From the NCBI GenBank assembly GCA_900472605.1, contig UCJD01000029.1, forward strand, positions 1 through 64,000: a DNA stretch of 64,000 nt. Direction: 5' to 3'. Source of the DNA: Hyphomicrobiales bacterium. GTDB lineage: Bacteria > Pseudomonadota > Alphaproteobacteria > Rhizobiales > Rhizobiaceae. The translations under genes and the position numbers were made by a program. The notes beneath the pieces are model-generated. The model did no database searches, was not told where the DNA came from, and saw nothing but the letters and a program-made list of their open reading frames with translations. Below are positions 54,271 to 63,177 of this stretch, piece by piece; positions within the stretch are counted from its first letter, which is position 1, and each line of letters starts with the position of its first letter.

Positions 54271-56316
54271 ATGAACGCGAACACCGCAATTGCATCGAGC
54301 CAAGTCTCTCCAATCACGAATGTTTTGGAGCAGGCACGTCATCAACGCCTGTCGCTCGGCGACCTGATCGCCATTGCGGAAGGTCTTGCGAATGCCGACC
54401 AACGGCCGCAGGCAGCGGAGCTCTACAAGACGTGGATCGCGTTCAACGACAACAATCCGCTGCTGCATCTTGCCTATTTCAACTATTCCGTGGTGTCGCG
54501 TCAGGCTGGCGACATGGCCGGTGCGATCAGCGCGCTGCGTGCCTGCCTGAAGATCGATCCGCGTTTCGGCCCGGCTCATATCAATCTCGGCCGGGCGCTC
54601 GAGGATTGCGGTCTCGGCCACCAGGCCGTCGAGCAGTGGCGCGCCTACGTCGAGACGACCGCCGACATCACCAGCGAGCGCATCGAGCATCGTTTGATGA
54701 CGCTGCAGCATATCGGCCGCGTGCTTGAAGGCGGCAACGTGCTGGAAGCTGCGGAAACCACGCTGTGGCAGGCGATCGAGCTGCAGCCGAACCGGCCGGA
54801 AGCCGGCCAGCACTGGACGTCGCTGCGGCAGCGGCAGTGCAAGTGGCCGATCCTGACGCCGTCGATTCATGTCAGCGCGCGCCAGCTGCTCGACGCGATG
54901 TCGACGCTGACGCTCTCCTGCTATGCCGACGATCCCCTCTACCAGCTGGCCAAGGCCTATCGCTACAACAAGACGCTCGTCGGTCGCCCGAACCTTTCGG
55001 CATTCCCGCGCAAGCCCGCGCGCATGAAGACCGGCACCGGCCAACGCCTGCGCGTCGGCTATGTGTCGTCGGATCTGCGCGATCACGCCGTGGGCTTCGC
55101 GCTCAGCGAAGTGCTGGAACTGCACGACAAGACGACAGTCGAGATCTTCGGCTATTATTGCGGCGAGCCGCGCACCAATGACGCGACGCAGGAGCGCATC
55201 AAGGCTGCCGTCGATGGCTGGCGCGATATCAGCGCGCTCAGCGACACCGATGCCGCCAATCTCATCCGCAACGACCAGATCGATATCCTGATCGACGTCA
55301 ACGGCTATACCAAACATGCCCGCACGAAGCTGTTCGCGTATCGTCCGGCACCCGTGATCGTCAATTTCTGCGGCTATCCCGGTTCGATGGGCAGCCCGGT
55401 GCACCAGTACATGATCGCCGACGAGACGATCGTGCCGGTCGAAAACGAGATCTATTACACCGAGAAGGTTCTGCGGATCGCCTGCAACCAGCCGATCGAC
55501 CGCAAGCGCCAGATCGCCGCGCAGCCGACGCGCACGCAGGCGGGCCTGCCCGAAGATGCCTTCGTCTTCGCCTGCTTCAACGGCATGCAGAAGATCAGCG
55601 AGCCGTGCTTCGCGCGCTGGATGACGATCCTGGCTGCGACGCCTGGCAGCGTGCTCTGGCTGCTCGCGGCCGACGATGCCGTGAACGACCGCTTGGTTCA
55701 GGCTGCCGTGAAGGCCGGCATCGCCGCCGAGCGCATCATCTTCGCGCCGAAGGCACCGAATGCGCATCACCTGGCGCGCATCGGGCTGGCTGACCTCTTC
55801 CTCGATACGTTCCCCTATGGCGCGCATTCGACCGCTGGAGACGCCATCACCATGGGTCTGCCGGTGCTCACCGTTCCGGGCAAGAGCTTCGCATCGCGCT
55901 TCTGCAACAGCATCGTGGCTGCTGCCGGCGTGCCGGAACTCGCCTGCAGCGGGCCGGACGATTACGTCGCGCGGGCGATCGGCTTCGCCAAGGACCGCGC
56001 GAGCCTGGCCGCCATCCGCCAATCCCTGAAGGACAAGCGCGAAGGCAGCGCGCTGCGCGATATTCCGGGTCTCGCTCGCCGCCTGGAGCAATTGTTCTGG
56101 CAGATGCAGGGCGAAGCCGAGCGCGGCGAGACGCCGACGCCTGATCTCAGCAACCTCGACGCCTATTACGAGATCGGCGCCGAGCTCGTGCAGACGCTCG
56201 GTGAGTTCGAGGATGATGCGAGCTATCGCCGCCACTATCGCGAGAAGCTGGCGCAGTGGAACGACTACGCGCCGCTCGCTATCGATACGCGCCTGTGGAC
56301 GGAGCCGACCGCTTAA
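54271..56316 (+). CDS. TPR-GT41 O-linked GlcNAc transferase-like (SPINDLY family)
   Basis: 681 residues. The N-terminal part (about 30-200) is helical with TPR units (DMAGAISALRACLKIDPRFG, then AHINLGRALEDCGLGHQAVE). The catalytic part begins RLRVGYVSSDLRDHAVGFAL (about 260) with the family His. It continues LIDVNGYTKHARTKLFAYRP and ends in the donor-binding block DLFLDTFPYGAHSTAGD (from 508) with MGLPVLTVPGKSFASR. GT41 enzymes transfer GlcNAc (or fucose in plant SPY) to Ser/Thr. It directly follows a giant Ser/Thr-rich repeat protein, an attractive acceptor. Cytoplasmic, no signal peptide. Confidence 0.9.
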   Translation: MNANTAIASSQVSPITNVLEQARHQRLSLGDLIAIAEGLANADQRPQAAELYKTWIAFNDNNPLLHLAYFNYSVVSRQAGDMAGAISALRACLKIDPRFGPAHINLGRALEDCGLGHQAVEQWRAYVETTADITSERIEHRLMTLQHIGRVLEGGNVLEAAETTLWQAIELQPNRPEAGQHWTSLRQRQCKWPILTPSIHVSARQLLDAMSTLTLSCYADDPLYQLAKAYRYNKTLVGRPNLSAFPRKPARMKTGTGQRLRVGYVSSDLRDHAVGFALSEVLELHDKTTVEIFGYYCGEPRTNDATQERIKAAVDGWRDISALSDTDAANLIRNDQIDILIDVNGYTKHARTKLFAYRPAPVIVNFCGYPGSMGSPVHQYMIADETIVPVENEIYYTEKVLRIACNQPIDRKRQIAAQPTRTQAGLPEDAFVFACFNGMQKISEPCFARWMTILAATPGSVLWLLAADDAVNDRLVQAAVKAGIAAERIIFAPKAPNAHHLARIGLADLFLDTFPYGAHSTAGDAITMGLPVLTVPGKSFASRFCNSIVAAAGVPELACSGPDDYVARAIGFAKDRASLAAIRQSLKDKREGSALRDIPGLARRLEQLFWQMQGEAERGETPTPDLSNLDAYYEIGAELVQTLGEFEDDASYRRHYREKLAQWNDYAPLAIDTRLWTEPTA

Positions 56317-56397
56317 CGGCGGGCCATCGCTTAAGGGGTTTCGATGCCGGCCTGGCCGGCCCACTTGCCGCAAGGCCGCAGGGAACGGGTGCTTTAG

Positions 56398-57558
<1,161 letters not shown>

Positions 57559-57592
57559 CCGCGTATCGCTCTTCGCTTCGGTTGTTTTCAAG

Positions 57593-57620
57593 GCGCTGGC
57601 TGTGAGGCCGGCGCTTTTTT
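57593..57620 (+). terminator. Intrinsic terminator after glf
   Basis: GCGCTGGC (57593-57600) pairs with GCCGGCGC (57607-57614) with one G-T wobble and a 6-nt loop, followed directly by six T. It ends the GT41-glf unit. Confidence 0.88.
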
Positions 57621-57708
57621 CGTTTTCGGCATCCTGTGTGTAACAAAACCGCCGTCCCGCTCGTAGATGCTTTCAGACAACGCGAACGCCACTTGAGGAG
57701 ACCTGGAG

Positions 57709-58209
57709 ATGCTGAACAGACGTCGCCTACTTTTGAGCGCAGGCCTTGCCGCGATCGGCCTGCCGCTTGTGCTTGGGCGCTCGAAGAGCGCTGCCGCCGA
57801 AACCTTTGCCGTCAATCACAGCGATGCCGAATGGCGCAACATGCTGACGGCGGATCAGTATGATGTTCTGCGCCACGAGGGGACCGAGCGACCCTTCACC
57901 AGCGCGCTGCTGCACGAGGAGCGCAAGGGCAATTTCGCCTGCGCGGGCTGCGAGCAGGATGCGTTCTCCTCGGCAACCAAGTTCGACAGCGGCACCGGGT
58001 GGCCGAGCTTCTGGGCGCCACTCGACAGGCAGGTCGTCGGCACCACGCGCGACACGCAGTTCGGCATGGTGCGCGAGGCGGTGCATTGCAGCCGCTGCGG
58101 CGGCCATCTCGGCCATGTGTTCGACGACGGACCGAAGCCGACCGGTCTGCGTTATTGCCTCAATGGCGTTGCCTTGACCTTCCATCCGGCTGAGAGGAAA
58201 GCATCATGA
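57709..58209 (+). CDS. msrB: Exported peptide-methionine (R)-S-oxide reductase MsrB
   Basis: 166 residues. The N terminus MLNRRRLLLSAGLAAIGLPL is a twin-arginine-like signal. The MsrB domain carries both zinc CxxC motifs (CAGC and CSRC), SGTGWPSFW, and the catalytic Cys150 in LRYCLNGV. It reduces methionine-R-sulfoxide in exported proteins. GAGGAGACCTGGAG precedes the ATG. It overlaps msrA by four bases (ATGA), so the two form one operon for repair of both sulfoxide epimers in the periplasm. Confidence 0.93.
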   Translation: MLNRRRLLLSAGLAAIGLPLVLGRSKSAAAETFAVNHSDAEWRNMLTADQYDVLRHEGTERPFTSALLHEERKGNFACAGCEQDAFSSATKFDSGTGWPSFWAPLDRQVVGTTRDTQFGMVREAVHCSRCGGHLGHVFDDGPKPTGLRYCLNGVALTFHPAERKAS

Positions 58210-58937
58210 ACAGTTACAGACTATCCAGAACGCCGCGTCCGATCCGCGCCATCGCTTTCGGTGTCGCCATCGCGCTGGCGGGTGGGGTGGCGTTGCAGCT
58301 CACGCCATCCATGGCGAAGGAAGTGCATGTCATCCCGCCGCCCGCTGTCGACGAACCGGCGGCAAGCGGCCGCGAAACGGCGACCTTCGCCGGGGGATGT
58401 TTCTGGGGCGTGCAGGGTGTGTTCCAGCACGTCAAGGGCGTGATCAGCGCGACGTCGGGCTATGCCGGCGGGGCGAAGGGCACGGCGCAGTACGAGACCG
58501 TCAGCGGCGGCGATACCGGCCATGCCGAGTCCGTCAAGGTGGTGTTCGACCCGAAGACGGTCAGCTACGGCCGGTTGCTGCAGATCTATTTCTCGGTCGC
58601 GCACGACCCGACGCAGCTGAACCGGCAGGGACCGGATACCGGCACGCAGTATCGCTCGGCGATCTTCCCCGGGAATGACGAACAGGCCAAGGTGGCGAAG
58701 GCCTATATAGAGCAGCTCGACCATGCCAAGGTTTTCGACGGTGCGATCGTGACGAAGATCGAGCCGGGCAAGAGTTTCTATGCCGCGGAGGGGTATCATC
58801 AGGACTTCCTGACGAACAATCCAACCTACCCCTACATCGTCATCAACGACCTACCGAAGGTCGCCGCGCTGAAGCAGCTATTCCCTGGGGATTATGGCGA
58901 GAAGCCGGTGCTGGTGGCGGCCTCCGGGTCCAACTGA
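58206..58937 (+). CDS. msrA: Exported peptide-methionine (S)-S-oxide reductase MsrA
   Basis: 243 residues with an N-terminal signal (about 1-37, ending SMAK) and an MsrA domain. The catalytic motif is GGCFWGVQ with Cys65; further blocks are TSGYAGG, YETVSGGDTGHAESV and RQGPDTGTQYRSAIF. It reduces the S epimer of methionine sulfoxide. It is translationally coupled to msrB. The exported pair suggests defence of envelope proteins against oxidants. A terminator follows. Confidence 0.95.
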   Translation: MNSYRLSRTPRPIRAIAFGVAIALAGGVALQLTPSMAKEVHVIPPPAVDEPAASGRETATFAGGCFWGVQGVFQHVKGVISATSGYAGGAKGTAQYETVSGGDTGHAESVKVVFDPKTVSYGRLLQIYFSVAHDPTQLNRQGPDTGTQYRSAIFPGNDEQAKVAKAYIEQLDHAKVFDGAIVTKIEPGKSFYAAEGYHQDFLTNNPTYPYIVINDLPKVAALKQLFPGDYGEKPVLVAASGSN

Positions 58938-58961
58938 ACATCGCCTCAATCAAGCAGCAAG

Positions 58962-58990
58962 CGCCCGCCCGGTTTCGAGCGGGCGTTTTT
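58962..58990 (+). terminator. Intrinsic terminator after msrA
   Basis: CGCCCGC (58962-58968) pairs with GCGGGCG (58979-58985), followed by five T. It lies 25 bases after the msrA stop. Confidence 0.88.
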
Positions 58991-59042
58991 CTTTGTATCG
59001 ATCGATCTTATCACCTCATTATACCTGAGTGAAAAATTCCAC

Positions 59043-59073
59043 AAATATCGCGATTTATGCGGAAAATATCGCG
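59043..59073. promoter_or_regulatory. Tandem direct repeats AAATATCGCG
   Basis: Two exact copies of AAATATCGCG (59043-59052 and 59064-59073) are spaced 21 bases start to start, two helical turns. They lie in the AT-rich intergenic region about 185 bases before the dehydrogenase operon. They look like binding sites on one DNA face for a regulator. The rest of the 58938-59255 gap holds the msrA terminator and no gene. Confidence 0.45.
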
Positions 59074-59255
59074 CCGCAGTTTGAACATGTGCAAAATAAT
59101 TCTCAATTATGGCGCAAATCGAACGGGTTTAAGCGCCCCAGTCCTTGTCACTCGGCTCCGGCGGGCGTACGGCGCTAGCGTCAAATTGCCCTGCGCTGAA
59201 TTGACGCTTCAGCAACACTCGGTGGCTGCCTCCCACAGCCACAAAGGAGCCAATC

Positions 59256-59957
59256 ATGAGAGACCTCCCGGGCCTGCCGTCCCGCCGAAGCTTCCTGAAA
59301 GCTTCCGCGGCGACCGCGGCTATTGCCGGTATCGCCGTTGGAGCGAAAGCCGAACAGAAACCCGAACCCGTCGCGCTCACCGAATACAAGCCGGACTGTC
59401 TTCAGCCCACGGAGTGGGCCTTCGTCATGGCTGCGGTCGCCAGACTGATTCCGTCGGAGGGCGATGGCCCCGGCGCGATCGAGACGCGCGTTCCCGTTTT
59501 CATCGACAAGCAGCTCGCCGGCGATTACGGCAAGGCGTCCGACTGGTACATGGTCGGTCCTTATGAGCCGGCAGCAAGCCCGCTGCGCGGCTGGCAGACC
59601 CCGCTCGCCCCGCTGGAAATCTACCAGCAGGCGATCCCCCTGTTCGACGAGTGGTGCAAGACAACCCACGGCAAGATCTTCGCAGAGCTTGATGCCGAAA
59701 CCCAGGACAAGGCGCTCACCTCGCTCCAGAAGGACGAGATGAAGATCAAGCCGGAACTGCGCGAATTCTTCGGCATCCTGCTTGCCAACTCCAAGGAAGG
59801 CTACTTCTCCGACCCGATGTATGGCGGCAACCACGGCATGGCTGCCTGGAAGTATATCGGCTTCCCGGGCGCGCGCGGCTCCTACAAGGAATGGGTCGGC
59901 AAGCATAACGTCAAGTATCCGCTTGGCCCCGTCTCGATCTCCGGCGAAAGGGGCTAA
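59256..59957 (+). CDS. Membrane-bound GMC dehydrogenase small (gamma) subunit
   Basis: 233 residues, gluconate-2-dehydrogenase subunit-3 family. A Tat signal (SRRSFLKASAATAAIAGIAV) exports the folded complex. The mature part has FVMAAVARLIPSEGDGPGAI and MYGGNHGMAAWKYIGFPGA, typical of this subunit in gluconate, fructose and glucose dehydrogenases. It escorts the FAD subunit, which lacks its own signal. CAAAGGAGCCA precedes the ATG. It is five bases from the FAD-subunit gene and first of a three-gene operon. Confidence 0.92.
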   Translation: MRDLPGLPSRRSFLKASAATAAIAGIAVGAKAEQKPEPVALTEYKPDCLQPTEWAFVMAAVARLIPSEGDGPGAIETRVPVFIDKQLAGDYGKASDWYMVGPYEPAASPLRGWQTPLAPLEIYQQAIPLFDEWCKTTHGKIFAELDAETQDKALTSLQKDEMKIKPELREFFGILLANSKEGYFSDPMYGGNHGMAAWKYIGFPGARGSYKEWVGKHNVKYPLGPVSISGERG

Positions 59958-59962
59958 CGGTC

Positions 59963-61732
59963 ATGGCACGTACAGAAAAGAAAAAAGACGTCGTTCTCGT
60001 CGGCTTCGGCTGGACCGGCGCGATCATGGGCATCGAGCTTGCCAATGAAGGCCTCGAGGTTCTGGCGCTGGAACGCGGTCACGATCAGGCGACCGTTCCC
60101 GACTTCCAGTACCCGAACATGATCGACGAGCTGAAATACGGCATCCGTTACGGCATGATGGAAAAGCCGGCGAACACGACCGTTACCATCCGCCGTTCGC
60201 TGGATGAGACCGCGCTGCCTTACCGCAGCCTCGGCACCTTCCTGCTCGGCACCGGCGTCGGTGGCGCCGGCACGCACTGGAACGGCCTCAACTGGCGCCC
60301 GATGCAGTCGGAATATCGCCTGAAGTCCTACGTGACCGAGAAATTCGGCGCGGGCGTCATGACGGAAGACATGACGATCCAGGACTATCCGATGACCTAC
60401 GACGAGCTCGAGCCGCATTTCGACCGCTTCGAGAAGGTCGCCGGCATTTCCGGCCAGGCCGGCAACGTCAACGGCAAGATCGTCGAGGGCGGCAACCCGT
60501 TCGAGGCGCCGCGGTCGGACGATTATCCGATGCCGGCGATGCCGTCGACCTGGGATGGCGTCAAGTTCCGCGATGCGGCGAAGGCTGCGGGCTATCACCC
60601 GTTCCCGAGCCCTGGTGGCATTGCCTCCAAGGATTATGTCAACGAATACAACATGCAGATGGGCCCGTGTAACCATTGCGGTTTCTGCGAGCGCTACGGC
60701 TGCTACAACTATTCGAAGTCCTCTCCGCAGACGGCAATCATCGACGCCTTGAAGCGCAAGAAGAACTTCGAATACCGCGTCAACTCGGAAGTGCTGCGCG
60801 TCGAAAAGGCGGAAGACGGCAAGACCGCGACCGGCGTCACCTATTTCGACCACAAGACGGGCGAAGAGGTCTTCCAGCCGGCCGATCTGGTCATCCTGAC
60901 CGCATTTGCGCTGAACAACGTGCATCTGATGCTGGTGTCCGGTATCGGCCAGCCTTACGACCCCAACACCAATGAAGGTGTCGTCGGCCGCAACTACGCC
61001 TACCAGATCACCGGCGGCTACACGCTGTTCTTCAAGGACGAGGACTTCAACCCCTTCATCGGCACAGGCGCCAACGGCTTCTGCATCGACGATTTCGGTA
61101 TGGACAATATCGATTTCGCCAAGGAAGGCTTTGTCGGCGGCGCCTATTGGCGTGCCGGGCAGACCAACGGTCAGCCGGGCCACACCATGCCGCTGCCGGC
61201 AGGTACCCCAAGCTGGGGCGCAGGCTGGAAGAAGGGTATCGGCGAGTGGTACGGCCATGCGATGAACATCGGCGCCCACGGCTCCGTCATGTCCTACCGC
61301 GGCCACTATCTCGACCTTGACCCGACCTACAAGGACCGCCACGGCCGTCCGATGCTGCGCATGACCTACAACTGGCATCCGAACGAAATCCGCCAGACGC
61401 AGTTCATGAAGCAGAAGATGGAACCGCTCGCCAAGTCGATGAACCCGACCACCATGCAGGAAGGTTTCAAGAAGGAAGGCGCGATGTTCGACGTGCGTCC
61501 TTACCAGACCACCCACAACACGGGCGGCACGGTCACCGGCGACGATCCGAAGACGTCTGTTCTCAACCGTTACCTGCAGTCCTGGGATTGCCATAACGTC
61601 TTCGTCATGGGCGCCAACACCTTCCCGCAGAACACGCAGTATAACCCGACCGGCATGGTCGGCGGTCTGGCCTACTGGGCGGCGCACCACATCCGCAAGG
61701 ATTACCTGCCCAACCCGCGGCCGCTGGCATAA
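59963..61732 (+). CDS. GMC oxidoreductase, FAD subunit of periplasmic sugar(-acid) dehydrogenase
   Basis: 589 residues. The FAD-binding N terminus is VLVGFGWTGAIMGIELANEG. A Cys cluster CNHCGFCERYGC (C236, C239, C242, C247) matches the Fe-S-binding segment known from fructose and FAD-glucose dehydrogenases. The C-terminal catalytic block has TTHNTGGTVTGDD and NPTGMVGGLAYWAA. It oxidises a polyol, sugar or aldonate and passes electrons via the cytochrome subunit to the respiratory chain. Gluconate to 2-ketogluconate is the usual annotation, but the substrate is not certain from sequence. Confidence 0.93.
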   Translation: MARTEKKKDVVLVGFGWTGAIMGIELANEGLEVLALERGHDQATVPDFQYPNMIDELKYGIRYGMMEKPANTTVTIRRSLDETALPYRSLGTFLLGTGVGGAGTHWNGLNWRPMQSEYRLKSYVTEKFGAGVMTEDMTIQDYPMTYDELEPHFDRFEKVAGISGQAGNVNGKIVEGGNPFEAPRSDDYPMPAMPSTWDGVKFRDAAKAAGYHPFPSPGGIASKDYVNEYNMQMGPCNHCGFCERYGCYNYSKSSPQTAIIDALKRKKNFEYRVNSEVLRVEKAEDGKTATGVTYFDHKTGEEVFQPADLVILTAFALNNVHLMLVSGIGQPYDPNTNEGVVGRNYAYQITGGYTLFFKDEDFNPFIGTGANGFCIDDFGMDNIDFAKEGFVGGAYWRAGQTNGQPGHTMPLPAGTPSWGAGWKKGIGEWYGHAMNIGAHGSVMSYRGHYLDLDPTYKDRHGRPMLRMTYNWHPNEIRQTQFMKQKMEPLAKSMNPTTMQEGFKKEGAMFDVRPYQTTHNTGGTVTGDDPKTSVLNRYLQSWDCHNVFVMGANTFPQNTQYNPTGMVGGLAYWAAHHIRKDYLPNPRPLA

Positions 61733-61743
61733 GGAGAACAGAG

Positions 61744-63054
61744 ATGAAGACCTTTCTCCGCATCATTGGAACGCTGGTCGTTCTGGGCGTTATCGCCCTT
61801 GTTGCCTTCATCTTCGTGCCGGTGCAGCGTACCGGCCCGACCGCTCAGCTCGCTGCAGACTTCAAGCCGGCCAAGGGGCAGGGTGAATATGTCATGCGCG
61901 CTTCGGATTGCATGGCCTGCCACACCAGCGAGGGCGGCAAGCCTTTCGCCGGCGGCCGCGCCATCCAGAGCCCGATGGGCACGATCTGGACCACCAACAT
62001 CACGCCCGACAAGGACACCGGCATCGGCAACTGGACGCTCGCCGATTTCCGCGCTGCCCTCTACGACGGCGTGACGCCAAACGGTACACATCTCTATCCG
62101 GCCATGCCGTACGAGAACTACCGCAAGCTGTCGGAAGAAGATGTCGTGGCGCTCTACGACTACTTCATGCATCAGGTCGAACCTGTCTCGAACAAGGTAG
62201 AGGAAACCAAGCTCGCCTTTCCGTTCAACATGCGCTTCGGTCTCCGGGCATGGAACTGGCTCGCTGCCAGCTACGCGGCCGGCTTCAAGCCTGAAGAGAG
62301 TGAGGACGAGCAGTTCAACCGCGGCAAGTATCTTGTCGAGGGTGCCGGCCACTGTGCGGCCTGCCACAGCCCGCGCAACCTGTTCATGGCGCAGGACGGC
62401 ATCGACAACACGTCGAAGGCCTTCCTTTCCGGCGGCGAGATCGACGGCTTCACGGCTCCCGATCTTCGCGGCCCGGCAAGCGGTCCGCAGACTTGGAGCA
62501 CCGAACAGCTGGCGGCTTATCTCTCGACCGCTCGCAATGCGCACTCGTCGGCAACCGGCGAAATGATGCTCGTCGTTCGTGACTCGTTGCAGTACATGAC
62601 GCATGAGGACAACCTCGCCATCGCCACCTATCTGAAGAAGATCGGCAGTGGTGGTGCGGCTGCTGCGCCCGAAAAGGCGGAGGTAACGGCTACCGAGACG
62701 CTGCTGTCTGACGCAAAGCCCGACATGCCGCTCGGCCCGCGTCTCTATCTCGACAACTGCGCTGCCTGCCACATGGTAAGCGGCAAGGGCGCCGGCGAGA
62801 CCTTCCCGCAGCTTGATGGCAACTCGCTGGTTGCTGCCAAGTCGCCGAAGGGCCTGATCAGCGTGATCCTGCACGGCGCGGAATTGCCGTCGACGCCGGA
62901 TCGGCCGATGAAGCTTCGCATGCAGGGCTATGAGAACCGTCTCTCCGACGATGAGGTGGCTGCACTTGCGACCTTCCTGCGCGACGGCTGGCACAACAAG
63001 GCTGCTGCGGTCTCGGCTGCCGAGGTGACTGCGGTTCGCGGCGAGAAGCACTAA
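61744..63054 (+). CDS. Triheme cytochrome c subunit of the dehydrogenase
   Basis: 436 residues. An N-terminal membrane anchor or signal (TLVVLGVIALVAFIFVPVQ) and three class-I heme motifs: C56-MA-CH60, C204-AA-CH208 and C339-AA-CH343. Each is followed later by a candidate Met ligand. This is the usual multiheme subunit that shuttles electrons from the FAD subunit to ubiquinone or oxidase. It lies 11 bases after the FAD-subunit gene, and the operon ends at a clear terminator. Confidence 0.94.
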   Translation: MKTFLRIIGTLVVLGVIALVAFIFVPVQRTGPTAQLAADFKPAKGQGEYVMRASDCMACHTSEGGKPFAGGRAIQSPMGTIWTTNITPDKDTGIGNWTLADFRAALYDGVTPNGTHLYPAMPYENYRKLSEEDVVALYDYFMHQVEPVSNKVEETKLAFPFNMRFGLRAWNWLAASYAAGFKPEESEDEQFNRGKYLVEGAGHCAACHSPRNLFMAQDGIDNTSKAFLSGGEIDGFTAPDLRGPASGPQTWSTEQLAAYLSTARNAHSSATGEMMLVVRDSLQYMTHEDNLAIATYLKKIGSGGAAAAPEKAEVTATETLLSDAKPDMPLGPRLYLDNCAACHMVSGKGAGETFPQLDGNSLVAAKSPKGLISVILHGAELPSTPDRPMKLRMQGYENRLSDDEVAALATFLRDGWHNKAAAVSAAEVTAVRGEKH

Positions 63055-63079
63055 CGCCTAGCTGGCCTGGACATGGAAC

Positions 63080-63111
63080 AGCCCGCGAGATTGGATCTCG
63101 CGGGCTGTTTT
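63080..63111 (+). terminator. Intrinsic terminator after the dehydrogenase operon
   Basis: AGCCCGCGAGA (63080-63090) pairs perfectly with TCTCGCGGGCT (63096-63106), followed by GTTTTTG. It lies 25 bases after the cytochrome stop. Confidence 0.9.
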
Positions 63112-63152
63112 TGTTTGTGGGTCTCTGAGAGGTTTCAAACTGATCACCCCTT

Positions 63153-63173
63153 ATCCCGGCCTTGTGCCGGGAT
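63153..63173. repeat. Short dispersed palindrome (ATCCCGGC...GCCGGGAT)
   Basis: ATCCCGGC-CTTGT-GCCGGGAT, followed by CCAA, is a palindrome I recall as widely scattered in rhizobial intergenic DNA. Here it lies just after the stop of the minus-strand gene ending at 63178 and may act as its terminator. Confidence 0.5.
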
Positions 63174-63177
63174 CCAA

